Shown: piece after piece, positions 56,562 to 64,000 of the stretch
Position numbering within the stretch: position 1 is the first letter of the stretch
How the letters are laid out: each line of letters starts with the position of its first letter
Assembly (NCBI RefSeq): GCF_003448965.1
Contig: NZ_QRGC01000020.1
Coordinates: forward strand, 37,732 to 101,731
DNA length: 64,000 nt
Source of the DNA: Oceanicella sp. SM1341
GTDB taxonomy: Bacteria; Pseudomonadota; Alphaproteobacteria; Rhodobacterales; Rhodobacteraceae
Reading direction: 5' to 3'
Position numbers and translations under genes: made by a program
Notes under the pieces: generated by a model
Told to the model about the DNA's origin: nothing
Databases searched by the model: none
Seen by the model: the letters and a program-made list of their open reading frames with translations, nothing else

Positions 56562-57155
56562 ATGGCGCAGATCGACTATTTCATGGTCACTATATCGCCT
56601 TATACCTATCTCGCCGGGCTGGAGCTGGAGGAGATCGCGGCGCGCCACGGCGCGCAGGTCGTCTACCGGCCCTTCGCCCTGGGCAAGGTGTTCGAGGCCA
56701 CCGGCACCCTGCCGCCGCCGCAGCGCCACCCCTCGCGCCAGGCCTACCGGCTGAAGGACCTCGCGCGCTGCGCCGCCGCCTCCGGCCTGCCGATCAACGT
56801 CACGCCCCGCTACTGGCCGGTGAACCCGGTGCCGAGCTGTGCTGCGGTGATCGCCGCGCAGGAGGCAGGGCAGGGCGACGTGGGCGCGCTGGCGCACGGG
56901 CTGCTCGCCGCCTGCTGGGCCGAGGAGCGCGACATCTCCGACGAGGCCGAGGTGAAGGCCTGCATGAGCGCCGCGGGCGTCGACCCCTCGTTGCTCGACA
57001 GCCGGCTGCTCGCCTCGGTGGAGCAGTTCGAGCGCAACACCGCGCTGGCGCTGGAGAAGGGCGTGTTCGGCGCGCCCAGCTACGTGGTGGGAGACGAGCT
57101 GTTCTGGGGCCATGACCGGCTGGGCCAGCTCGACGCCCATCTCGCCGCGCTCTGA
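56562..57155 (+). CDS. DsbA-like 2-hydroxychromene-2-carboxylate isomerase family protein
   Basis: A 197-residue kappa-GST/HCCA isomerase-like thioredoxin-fold protein: MAQIDYFMVTISPYTYLAGLELE at the start (catalytic Ser in ISPYTYL), a helical insertion with YRLKDLARCAAASGLPI, and the end FGAPSYVVGDELFWGHDRLGQLD. FGAPSY...FWGHDR is diagnostic. Known members act in naphthalene degradation or as glutathione transferases; here no such pathway is seen. ATG 56562 has a GGGGGG-rich site upstream. It is 66 bp before the PLP enzyme gene. Confidence 0.9.
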   Translation: MAQIDYFMVTISPYTYLAGLELEEIAARHGAQVVYRPFALGKVFEATGTLPPPQRHPSRQAYRLKDLARCAAASGLPINVTPRYWPVNPVPSCAAVIAAQEAGQGDVGALAHGLLAACWAEERDISDEAEVKACMSAAGVDPSLLDSRLLASVEQFERNTALALEKGVFGAPSYVVGDELFWGHDRLGQLDAHLAAL

Positions 57156-57221
57156 GCCCCCCGCCTTCCCCTGCGCCGTGCCGCCGGGGCGTGCCAACAC
57201 CAAGAAAATGCATCGGTCAGA

Positions 57222-58463
57222 ATGAGAAAACTCGACCTCGCCTTCGTCCGCAACCAGTTCCCGGCCTTCTTCGAGCCGCCGCTGGAAACCCTGGCCTTTT
57301 TCGAGAATGCCGGGGGCTCCTACATCAGTGCGCCGGTGCTCGACAGGCTGGCCCGCTTCCACCACCAGCGCAAGGTCCAGCCCTACGGCGCCTTCGAGGC
57401 CTCGCGCCAGGGCGGGGCGGAGATGGACGAGGCGCGCGCCCGCATGGCCGCCCTGCTGAACATGGGCGCGGACGAGCTGCATTTCGGCCCCTCCACCAGC
57501 CAGAACACCTACGTGCTGGCCCAGGCCTTCGGCGAGATGCTGGGCCGCGGCGACGCCGTGGTGGTGACCAACCAGGACCACGAGGCCAACAGCGGCGCCT
57601 GGCGCCGGCTGGAGCGGCGCGGCATCGAGATCCGCGAGTGGCAGGTCGACCCGCAGACCGGCTCGCTCGACCCCGTGGCGCTGGCCGAGCTGCTCGATGA
57701 CGGCAAGGTGCGGCTGGTGTGCTTCCCGCACTGCTCCAACATCCTGGGCGAGATCAACCCGGTGACCGACCTCTGCGCCATGGCGCGCGAGTCCGGCGCC
57801 TGGAGCTGCGTGGACGGCGTGTCCTACGCCCCGCACGGCTTCCCGGACGTGGGCGCGATGGGCGCCGACATCTACCTGTTCTCGAGCTACAAGACCTACG
57901 GGCCGCATCTCGGACTGATGACCATCCGCCGCGCTCTGGCCGAGACGCTGCCCGCCCAGGGGCATTACTTCAACGCCGGCTGCCTCACCAAGCGCTTCAC
58001 CCCCGCCGGGCCCGACCATGCCCAGATCGCCGCCGCCGCCGGCATGGCCGATTACGTCGACCTGCTGCACGAGCGGCATTTCGGCAGCCCCGACCGCGCC
58101 ACGGTGAGTGCGGCCGAGCGTGCCGCCGACGTGCACGGGCTGATGCGCCAGCACGAGATCCGCATCTCCTCGCCGCTGCTCGACTACCTGTCCGAGCGCA
58201 ACGACCTGCGCCTGCTCGGCCCCGCCGACGCGCTGGTGCGCGCGCCCACGGTCTCGGTGCTGCACCGCCGGCCGGGGGCCGAGCTCGCCGCCGCGCTGGA
58301 GAGCTACGGCATCATGGCCGGTGGCGGCGATTTCTACGCCGTGCGGCTGCTCGAGGCGCTGGGGATCGACCCCGCCCATGGTGTCTTGCGGCTGAGCTTC
58401 ACCCATTATACCTCGCAGGCTGACGTGGAGCGGCTCATCAACGCGCTCGACGCGATTCTCTGA
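57222..58463 (+). CDS. class V aminotransferase, cysteine desulfurase-like
   Basis: A 413-residue fold type I PLP enzyme. The cofactor Lys224 lies in LFSSYKTYGPHLG, with the PLP-contacting segments FGPSTSQNTYVLAQAF, TNQDHEANSGAWRRL and SCVDGVSYAPHGFPD. It begins with FENAGGSYISAPV, as in the Csd-like group rather than IscS, and lacks the IscS active-site Cys loop, so it may act on cysteine sulfinate or another amino acid. It is 18 bp before rsmD, so the two may be cotranscribed. Role unproven. Confidence 0.88.
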   Translation: MRKLDLAFVRNQFPAFFEPPLETLAFFENAGGSYISAPVLDRLARFHHQRKVQPYGAFEASRQGGAEMDEARARMAALLNMGADELHFGPSTSQNTYVLAQAFGEMLGRGDAVVVTNQDHEANSGAWRRLERRGIEIREWQVDPQTGSLDPVALAELLDDGKVRLVCFPHCSNILGEINPVTDLCAMARESGAWSCVDGVSYAPHGFPDVGAMGADIYLFSSYKTYGPHLGLMTIRRALAETLPAQGHYFNAGCLTKRFTPAGPDHAQIAAAAGMADYVDLLHERHFGSPDRATVSAAERAADVHGLMRQHEIRISSPLLDYLSERNDLRLLGPADALVRAPTVSVLHRRPGAELAAALESYGIMAGGGDFYAVRLLEALGIDPAHGVLRLSFTHYTSQADVERLINALDAIL

Positions 58464-58481
58464 GACGGCGAGGCATTCGGA

Positions 58482-59060
58482 ATGGCAGGCATGCGTATCG
58501 TCGGCGGGCGCTTTCGCGGCAAGGCGCTGGCCGAGCTCGGCGAGGGCGACGCCGCCGCCCACCTGCGCCCCACCCAGGATCGGGTGCGCGAGGCGCTGTT
58601 CAACATCCTCGCCCATGGCGGCTTTGCCGAGCCGGCACTGCCGCAGGGCGCGCGGGTGCTCGACCTCTTCGCCGGCACCGGCGCGCTCGGCTTCGAGGCG
58701 CTGTCGCGCGGGGCGGAGCGGGTGACCTTCGTCGACGAGGGCGCGAAGGCCCGGGCGCTGGTGCGCGAGAACATCGACCGTCTGGGCGTGATCGGCCAGT
58801 GCAAGCTCTTCCGCCGCGACGCGACCCGCCTCGGGCCCAACCGCGGCACCCCCTTCACCCTCGTCTTCCTCGACCCGCCCTATGGCATGGGCCTCGGCGA
58901 AAAGGCGCTGGAGGCCGCGCGCGAGGGCGGCTGGCTGGCGCCGGGTGCGATCATCGTCTGGGAGGAGGGTGGTGACGTCTCCGTGCCGCCCTGGGCGGAG
59001 GAGCGCGACGCGCGCCGCTACGGCGACACGCAGATCCGCATTCTCGAGGTCGCGGGCTAA
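58482..59060 (+). CDS. rsmD: 16S rRNA (guanine(966)-N(2))-methyltransferase RsmD
   Basis: A 192-residue SAM methyltransferase. It has MRIVGGRFRGKALAELG near the start, RPTQDRVREALFNILAHGG, motif I RVLDLFAGTGALGFEALSRGA (key part DLFAGTGALG), and the catalytic motif FLDPPYGMGLG (Asp131-Pro-Pro-Tyr134). It methylates G966 in 16S rRNA during 30S assembly. ATG 58482 has GAGG eight bases upstream; ATG 58491 in frame is a second candidate. Confidence 0.95.
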   Translation: MAGMRIVGGRFRGKALAELGEGDAAAHLRPTQDRVREALFNILAHGGFAEPALPQGARVLDLFAGTGALGFEALSRGAERVTFVDEGAKARALVRENIDRLGVIGQCKLFRRDATRLGPNRGTPFTLVFLDPPYGMGLGEKALEAAREGGWLAPGAIIVWEEGGDVSVPPWAEERDARRYGDTQIRILEVAG

Positions 59061-59197
59061 GGCGCTGCCTGGCCGGGGCTTGGCACCCGGTGCCACACTT
59101 TGCGCCCGGTGCCCCGGCCGCAGAGCCGGGGCCTCGCCCCGTGGTGCGGGGCAGGGGCCGGAGGCGCGGGGTGCGCGTCCGGCCGGGAGCAGGTGGC

Positions 59198-59785
59198 TTA
59201 CTCCGCCTTCATCTCGACGGAGATGAACAGGTCGATCTCGTCGGAGATCGCGGGCACCATCATGTCGAGGCCCCAGTCGGAGCGCTTGATGGTGCCGGTG
59301 GCGGTCACGCCGATCCAGTCGCCCTTGTAGAAGTCCATGAACTGGCCCAGCGGGTGCTCGCCCATCGCGTTCAGGGTCACGTCGAGGGTCACCGGGTGGG
59401 TCTCGTCCTTGATGGTGAGGTCACCGGTCACCGTGGCGGTCGTGTCGGAGGTCGGCTCCACGGAGGTGGAGACGAAATGCGCCTCGCCATACTCGTCGGC
59501 GTCGAAGAAATCGGCGCTCTTGAGGTGCTCGTCGAGCGCGGAGACACCGGTGTCCAGCGAGCTGGTGTCGATCGTCATGTCGATCTTGGCCGAGTTGAGG
59601 TCGTCCTTGTCGAGCTCGACGGTGCCGGTCACGGTGCGGAAGTTGAGCTGCTGGCGGGAGAAGCCCACATGCGTCCAGCTCGCGCGGACGTTCGTGTGGC
59701 CGGGATCCGGGGTGTAGGTCTCGGCGGACGCCTGGGTCGCAACCGCGACGAGGGCGGCGGCGGCGAGGGTGGAAAGCATGCGCAT
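59198..59785 (-). CDS. YceI family periplasmic lipid-binding protein
   Basis: A 195-residue protein with a signal peptide (about 1-21, MRMLSTLAAAALVAVATQASAE with cleavage near ASAE) followed by the YceI lipocalin-like barrel: PDPGHTNVRASWTHVGFS, KIDMTIDTSSLDTGVSALDEHLKSADFFDADEYGEAHFVS (key block SLDTGVSALDEHLKSADFFD) and ISDEIDLFISVEMKA. Family members bind polyisoprenoids or amides and are secreted. ATG 59785 was chosen to include the signal. Role unknown. Separated by 177 bp from the reductase gene upstream. Confidence 0.93.
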   Translation of the reverse strand: MRMLSTLAAAALVAVATQASAETYTPDPGHTNVRASWTHVGFSRQQLNFRTVTGTVELDKDDLNSAKIDMTIDTSSLDTGVSALDEHLKSADFFDADEYGEAHFVSTSVEPTSDTTATVTGDLTIKDETHPVTLDVTLNAMGEHPLGQFMDFYKGDWIGVTATGTIKRSDWGLDMMVPAISDEIDLFISVEMKAE

Positions 59786-59962
59786 CGGGAACTCCTGGTG
59801 CGTGTGTGTTTCAGACAGCGCAAAGATACTCTCAGCCCGGAATGAGACAACCGGCCAAGCTTTGGATAGATTGTTTCCGAACCGGCGATAACATTCTCTC
59901 GCGCGGCGCGTGATCGCCCGCCTCCGGCAGCACGGGGCGGGGCCATCCGCCGCCACGGGGGA

Positions 59963-61174
59963 TCAGACCAGGCTCTTGAGCTCCTTCGTGGCATCCGCCA
60001 CGCCCTCGGGCGCGGGGGAGATGCCGGCCTCGATCCAGCGCTTGCCCTGCATGTAGGCGCGCGGCTCGTTCATCGCATCCACCGCGAGCAGCGTCTCGCC
60101 GTGGTAGTACCACACCGACTGCGTGCCCTCGCGGCTGCCGGGGCGCACCACCACGCGGTCGTAGCCGGTGTTGAGCCCGGCGATCTGCAGCTTAACGTCG
60201 TACTGGTCGGACCAGAACCAGGGCTTGGGCACGTAGGGCTCCTCGGCGCCCAGCATGGTGTCGGCCACGGCCTCGGCCTGGTCGATGGCGTTCTGCACGG
60301 ATTCGAGCCGGATGCGGTGGCCGCGGTAGGGGAAGGAGGCGCAATCCCCCGCGGCGTAGATCGCGGGGTCGGAGGTGCGGCCGTGCATGTCCACCGCGAT
60401 GCCGTTGTCGAGCGCGATGCCGGCGGCATCGGCGAGCGTCACGTCGGGGTGGATGCCGATGCCGATGATGGCGAAATCCGCCTCGATGGTCGAGCCGTCG
60501 GCAAGCTCGGCGCCGCAGACCCGGCCGTCGCGGCCGAGCAGCTTCGCGAGGCCCATGCCCTCGCGCAGGTCCACGCCATGCGCGCGGTGCAGGGCGCGGA
60601 ACCAGTCGGAGGTCTCGGGCGCGGCGACGCGCTGCAGGATGCGCGGTGCGGCCTCGAGCAGCGTCACCTTCAGGCCGAGCTTCGAGGCCACCGCCGCCGC
60701 CTCGAGCCCGATATAGCCGCCGCCCACGATGAGTGCCCGGGCACCCTCGCGGAATTCCTTCGCCATCGCGTCGACGTCCGTCAGGCCGCGCACCGGGTAG
60801 AGCCCCTCGAGATCGCCGCCGATCACCGGGGCGAGCATGCGCGGGCGCGAGCCGGTGGTGAGCGCCAGTGCGTCATAGGGCAGGGCGGTGCCATCGGCGA
60901 GCAGCACCCGCTTGCCCTCCCGGTCGATGGAGGAGACACGGGTGCCGGTCTTCAGGGTGATCTTCTGCTCCTCGTAGAAGCTCGCGGCGCGCAGCAGCAG
61001 GCGCTCCAGCGGCATCTCGCCCAGCAGGTAGCCCTTGGAGAGCGGCGGGCGCTGGTAGGGGGCCTCGGCCTCCTCGCCGACCAGGGTGACGGAGCCGGTG
61101 AAGCCCTTTGCCCGCAGCCTGGCCACGAGCGAGGCCCCCGCCTGGCCCGCGCCGACGACGACGATATTCTGCAT
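59963..61174 (-). CDS. FAD-dependent ferredoxin/rubredoxin reductase-like oxidoreductase
   Basis: A 403-residue pyridine-nucleotide-disulfide-like flavoprotein: FAD motif IVVVGAGQAGASLVARL (4-20), APYQRPPLSKGYLLGE, TTGSRPR, the NAD(P) motif ALIVGGGYIGLEAAAVASKLG (about 145-165) and IYAAGDCASFPY (about 270). The C-terminal reductase domain has WFWSDQYDVKLQIAGL, typical of putidaredoxin/rhodocoxin reductases. It may serve a ferredoxin or rubredoxin for a P450 or dioxygenase, but no such partner gene adjoins it. Confidence 0.92.
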   Translation of the reverse strand: MQNIVVVGAGQAGASLVARLRAKGFTGSVTLVGEEAEAPYQRPPLSKGYLLGEMPLERLLLRAASFYEEQKITLKTGTRVSSIDREGKRVLLADGTALPYDALALTTGSRPRMLAPVIGGDLEGLYPVRGLTDVDAMAKEFREGARALIVGGGYIGLEAAAVASKLGLKVTLLEAAPRILQRVAAPETSDWFRALHRAHGVDLREGMGLAKLLGRDGRVCGAELADGSTIEADFAIIGIGIHPDVTLADAAGIALDNGIAVDMHGRTSDPAIYAAGDCASFPYRGHRIRLESVQNAIDQAEAVADTMLGAEEPYVPKPWFWSDQYDVKLQIAGLNTGYDRVVVRPGSREGTQSVWYYHGETLLAVDAMNEPRAYMQGKRWIEAGISPAPEGVADATKELKSLV

Positions 61175-61252
61175 GGGGACCCCCGCTCCTGTCCGGTCTT
61201 GTGTTTTCGTATGCGGCCGGTCCTGCCCTCTGGCGGCCGGCCGGCGTTACCC

Positions 61253-61258
61253 TATAAT
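61253..61258 (+). promoter_or_regulatory. predicted -10 element for the peroxiredoxin gene
   Basis: A perfect TATAAT lies 38 bp before the peroxiredoxin ATG. No good -35 hexamer is visible at 16-18 bp upstream, so it may be activator-dependent. Confidence 0.4.
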
Positions 61259-61295
61259 CGCGCCCGAACCCAATGCAACCGAAGAGGGGAATGGC

Positions 61296-61784
61296 ATGGC
61301 TATCTCGACAGGCGACACGCTTCCGGAGGCGAGCTTCGTGAAACTGGGGCCGAACGGGCCGGAGGCGGTCTCCACCGCCGAGCTGTTCAAGGGGCGCAAG
61401 GTGGCGCTCTTCGCGGTGCCCGGCGCCTACACGCCCACCTGCCACAACACCCATGTGCCGAGCTTCGTGAAGGCCGCCGAGGCGCTGAGCTCGAAGGGCG
61501 TCGACGAGATCGTCTGCGTCTCGGTGAACGACCCGTTCGTGATGAAGGCCTGGGGCGAGGCGACCGGCGCCGCCGATGCCGGCATCACCATGCTGGCCGA
61601 CCCGCTGTCCGACTTCACCACCAAGGTCGGCATGGATTTCTCCGCCCCGCCGGTGGGGCTGATGAGCCGCTCGAAGCGCTACTCCATGTTCGTCGAGGAC
61701 GGCGTGGTGAAGGTGCTCAACGTCGAGGCCGCCCCGGGCGAGACCGTGTGCTCACTGGGCGAGACGCTGGTCGACCAGATCTGA
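61296..61784 (+). CDS. peroxiredoxin, Prx5-like
   Basis: A 162-residue thiol peroxidase. The peroxidatic Cys49 is in VPGAYTPTCHNTHVPSFV, and a second Cys in GETVCSLGETLVDQI at the C-terminus could resolve it. The start MAISTGDTLPEASF and the RSKRYSMFVEDGVVK block match the Prx5/AhpE-type of alphaproteobacteria, which reduce peroxides with glutathione or thioredoxin. ATG 61296 follows AGAGGGG; an out-of-frame ATG lies just before. It diverges from the FAD reductase gene. Confidence 0.93.
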   Translation: MAISTGDTLPEASFVKLGPNGPEAVSTAELFKGRKVALFAVPGAYTPTCHNTHVPSFVKAAEALSSKGVDEIVCVSVNDPFVMKAWGEATGAADAGITMLADPLSDFTTKVGMDFSAPPVGLMSRSKRYSMFVEDGVVKVLNVEAAPGETVCSLGETLVDQI

Positions 61785-61835
61785 CCCTGCCGGGCGCCGC
61801 CCGCCCGGCGGCGCCCGCTTCCCCGGAGGCGCCCG

Positions 61836-62435
61836 ATGGAGATCGCCATCCTCGCCTATGGCTCGCTGGTCTGGGACCCCGAGCGCCTCGCGCCGCACAT
61901 CCGCCTGCCCTGGGCGATGGGCGGCGGGCCGGCGCTGCCGATGGAATTCTCCCGCATCTCGCCCAAGCGGCTCATGGGGCTGGTGCTGTGCCTCGACCCC
62001 GGGCAGGGCGCGGACTGCCCCACCCATGCCATCGCCTCGCGGCGCGCGAGCCTCGACGCCGCCATCGCCGACCTCGCGCTGCGCGAGCGCGCGCCGGCGG
62101 AGCGCATCGGCCACGTCTGCCTGCGCAGCGGCGCCCGCCACACCCGCCTGCCGGAGGTGGCGGAGCGGGTGGCGGACTGGTGTGCCGCGACCGGCCGCGA
62201 CGCCGCGATCTGGACCGATCTCGACCCGAATTTCGCCGCCACCGCCGGCGCGCCCTTCCGGCACGACACGGCGGAGGCCTGGCTCCGCGGTCTCACCGGC
62301 CCGAGCCGTGACGAGGCGGTGCGCTACATCACCCTCGCCCCGGCCGCGAGCGACACCGCCCTGCGCCGCCACCTGCGCACCCGCCCCTGGTGGCAGGCCG
62401 AGGTGGCGCGGCTCATGCTCTCAGAACCAGTCTGA
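61836..62435 (+). CDS. gamma-glutamylcyclotransferase-like protein
   Basis: A 199-residue protein whose opening IAILAYGSLVWDP matches the AIG2/GGCT substrate loop YGSLxxxP, and FSRISPKRLMGLVLCLDPG and RRASLDAAIADLALRE follow. The catalytic Glu of GGCT is not obvious in the C-terminal half (RYITLAPAASDTALRRHLR), so activity is uncertain. It could handle gamma-glutamyl peptides. It converges with the LysE exporter, overlapping it by 15 bp. Confidence 0.65.
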   Translation: MEIAILAYGSLVWDPERLAPHIRLPWAMGGGPALPMEFSRISPKRLMGLVLCLDPGQGADCPTHAIASRRASLDAAIADLALRERAPAERIGHVCLRSGARHTRLPEVAERVADWCAATGRDAAIWTDLDPNFAATAGAPFRHDTAEAWLRGLTGPSRDEAVRYITLAPAASDTALRRHLRTRPWWQAEVARLMLSEPV

Positions 62436-63023
62436 CAGCAGCACGCCCACGAAGAGCAGGATCAGCCCGGCCATCACGAGGTTGAAGGCCCGCAGCCGCG
62501 CGGGTGTCGACAGCAGGCGTTGCAGCGCCGCCCCCGCCGCGGCCCAGACCAGCGAGGCCCCGCCCGCCACCAGCAGCGCCACCGCGGCGATGCGCGCGGC
62601 ATTGCCCAGCGGCGTGCCCGGCACGTCGTACTGGGTGATGAGCCCGATGCTCATGGCCCAGGCCTTGGGGTTGATCCACTGGAAGCCCGCCGCCTGCAGG
62701 AAGGTGAAGGGCCGCGCCGCTCCGCCGCCGCGCCCCGCGCCGGCGGCCGTGGCGATGCGCCAGGCGAACCACAGGAGCAGCAGCGCGCCCAGCCCGCGCA
62801 TCACCTCGGTCACCACGGGGGCGCGCAGCAGCGCCTCGCCCAGCCCCAGCGCCACGGCGAAGATCATCACCGTGAAGCCGAGCGCCACCCCCGCCACGTG
62901 CGGCAGGGTGCGGCGCAGGCCGAAATTCGCCCCCGAGGCGGCGAGCAGGGTGTTGTTGGGCCCCGGGCTCCAGCCCGCCGCGAAGGCGATGCCGGCGAGG
63001 GCGAACAGCGGGTCGTTCAGCAT
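62421..63023 (-). CDS. LysE family translocator
   Basis: A 200-residue integral membrane protein with about six helices, starting MLNDPLFALAGIAFAAGWSPGPNNTLL (SPGPNN is the LysE/RhtB signature) and containing GLRRTLPHVAGVALGFTVMI and FLQAAGFQWINPKAWAMSIG (INPKAW). It exports amino acids or related small metabolites. ATG 63023 was chosen; the upstream frame lacks family similarity. It overlaps convergently with the GGCT-like gene. Confidence 0.93.
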   Translation of the reverse strand: MLNDPLFALAGIAFAAGWSPGPNNTLLAASGANFGLRRTLPHVAGVALGFTVMIFAVALGLGEALLRAPVVTEVMRGLGALLLLWFAWRIATAAGAGRGGGAARPFTFLQAAGFQWINPKAWAMSIGLITQYDVPGTPLGNAARIAAVALLVAGGASLVWAAAGAALQRLLSTPARLRAFNLVMAGLILLFVGVLLSDWF

Positions 63024-63559
63024 CAGCGTCTCCGTGTCCGGCCATCTCTCCGGCCATGTCTCAGGGCAGCGTGTCCGGGCCCTCTCCGGGCAGGATCGCC
63101 GGCGGGCGAGGACCATCCGGCGCGGCCGGCCCCAAGTCAAGCGCGGCGGGGCGCCGGTGGTGCGCGGGGTGTCGCTGCAGGGGATCGCCCGGTGGAGCCG
63201 TGGCGCGACACTGCGCCCGGGCCGTTTCCGGAACGGCATCGCGGACCGGCCACGCGCCGGGATCCGGGAAGCCCGAGGTGCGGAGCGCGGGGGTGCAGGA
63301 CGCGCGGAACTCGGGGGGTGCCCGCGACCGCCTGTCGGAAGGCCTGGCGAGGCAGTCGCGACGCGCGGGCAAGACCCCGGCAAGCGCCATCACTGGCCGA
63401 GGAGGGCGGGATATCCCGGCCCGGTGAGCGCGTGGGAGCCATGCCGCACTGCCACTCGTGCCGAGCCGGAGCCGGGAGGAGGTTCCCTCGAAGCCGGCCG
63501 AGCTGCGGCAGGCCCCGGCGATGGGCGTCGGTGTCGCGGGGCCGGGCGGGGTGTCGGCC
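63024..63559. other. GC-rich gap, nothing recognised
   Basis: This 536-bp gap between the LysE gene and the CCA-adding enzyme gene contains no open frame with family features, ribosome sites or repeats that I could support on either strand. It is unusually long for this gene-dense window. Confidence 0.5.
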
Positions 63560-64000
63560 CTAGGCGCCGGGCGAGCCGAGCCGGGCGAGGAGCGCGTCGC
63601 GGTCTAGCGTGAGGCCGGAGGCGAGCCAGTCCTCGCGCAGGCGCACGAGGGCGGCGCCGAGGGCGGGGCCGGGGCTGAGCGGGGGCATCAGGTCGGCGGC
63701 GGTGAGGGGGAAGCGCGCCGTCGCGCCGCGGAGGATCTCGTCGCGCCAGCCCGGGGGGGCGGCGCGGCCGGCGGCGATGTCGAGCAACACCGCGTCCTCG
63801 GCCGCCTCCGCGCCGTGGCGAAAGGCGCGGGGGGCCGGCGGCCCGGCCTCGGCGAGGGCGGTGCGGATGGCCTCGAGGGCCCTCTCCTCGGCGCGCGACA
63901 GGCGCAGGGCGGTGGCGGGGTCGGTGCTGCCGAGGGCGGCGAGCCGGCGCTGCCAGCGCGGCGGCGCACAGGCCGCGGCCTCGGCGGCGAGCAGTGGCGG
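63560..64000 (-). CDS. CCA-adding enzyme (tRNA nucleotidyltransferase), C-terminal part
   Basis: The frame enters from the right edge and ends at 63560, giving about 146 residues. The motif ALRLSRAEERALEAIRTAL and the end RDEILRGATARFPLTAADLMPPLSPGPALGAALVRLREDWLASG (key block RFPLTAADLM) match the C-terminal helical tail of alphaproteobacterial poly(A) polymerase/CCA-adding enzymes, which add or repair the 3' CCA of tRNAs. The catalytic N-terminal part lies outside the window, so activity cannot be judged. Confidence 0.85.
   Translation of the reverse strand, partial: PPLLAAEAAACAPPRWQRRLAALGSTDPATALRLSRAEERALEAIRTALAEAGPPAPRAFRHGAEAAEDAVLLDIAAGRAAPPGWRDEILRGATARFPLTAADLMPPLSPGPALGAALVRLREDWLASGLTLDRDALLARLGSPGA

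Noticed and set aside
56484..59096. An open frame of 870 codons on the minus strand
   Set aside because: It runs opposite three well-supported genes (HCCA isomerase-like, PLP enzyme and rsmD) and has only His/Gly/Ala-rich low-complexity sequence.

Overview
The window is very GC-rich and gene-dense and reads as chromosomal DNA of an alphaproteobacterium, most likely order Rhodobacterales (Rhodobacteraceae/Paracoccaceae in the broad sense; genus not determinable from sequence alone). The supporting genes are gcrA, a phoR-pstSCAB-phoU-phoB cluster with membrane-extended PstA and PstC, a three-gene transhydrogenase (pntAA/pntAB/pntB) preceded by a small aa3-oxidase subunit IV gene, an F1-only atpHAGDC operon, lysC next to ptsP, coq9, and a leucyl aminopeptidase overlapping an NlpC/P60 gene. 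No rRNA, tRNA, prophage, insertion sequence or CRISPR array was seen. Almost everything is core chromosome; accessory character is confined to a few small modules and to repeat-filled intergenic gaps.

Layout. 1-1350: the partial end of an ABM-domain gene and a NIPSNAP gene, divergent from an ArsR-type regulator. 1399-2830: a LysR regulator and a small membrane protein. 2911-8041 (minus): a tightly packed six-gene operon (alpha/beta hydrolase, FAD monooxygenase, VOC protein, NitT/TauT-type ABC importer) that looks like uptake and oxidation of an unidentified organic compound. 8244-10287: an MFS transporter and an ABC-2 permease with no ATPase beside it. 10381-10956: gcrA with promoter and terminator. 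11041-11550: a non-coding repeat element. 11569-19594 (minus): the Pho/Pst regulon with a recognisable Pho box before pstS. 19726-23781: DUF1178 protein, aspartokinase, EI-Ntr. 23814-24200: second copy of the repeat element and a 7-bp tandem repeat.

24558-27770: acetyltransferase, flavin reductase-like protein, a degenerate 25-bp repeat array, then purine and methylthioadenosine salvage (mtnP-apt). 28125-33586: FAD-linked oxidase, Sua5-type tRNA modification enzyme, acyl-CoA dehydrogenase overlapping a metallo-beta-lactamase-fold hydrolase. 33827-36995: oxidase subunit IV and transhydrogenase. 37015-38972: TetR regulator divergent from two membrane genes, with twin operator-like repeats. 39005-43880: metallophosphatase, rpsU, coq9, YdeI-like protein, prephenate dehydrogenase-like protein, lytic transglycosylase. 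44336-49052: NlpC/P60, leucyl aminopeptidase, orphan Hpt protein, glyoxalase II, methyltransferase. 49302-54165: F1-ATPase operon with terminator. 54302-55319: SnoaL-like protein and a YefM/YoeB toxin-antitoxin pair. 55388-64000: prs, DsbA-like isomerase, PLP enzyme, rsmD, YceI, FAD reductase, peroxiredoxin, GGCT-like protein, LysE exporter and the C-terminal part of the CCA-adding enzyme.

How the genes connect: phosphate sensing and uptake (Pho/Pst), energy coupling (Pnt, F1-ATPase, oxidase subunit IV), and nucleotide salvage fed by PRPP (apt, mtnP, prs) are the coherent themes. No clearly novel defence or mobile system was found. The least explained items are the 2.9-8.0 kb operon, the TetR-controlled pair of membrane proteins, the Hpt protein with an altered phosphotransfer motif, the very large periplasmic insertion in PstA, and the dispersed structured repeat.
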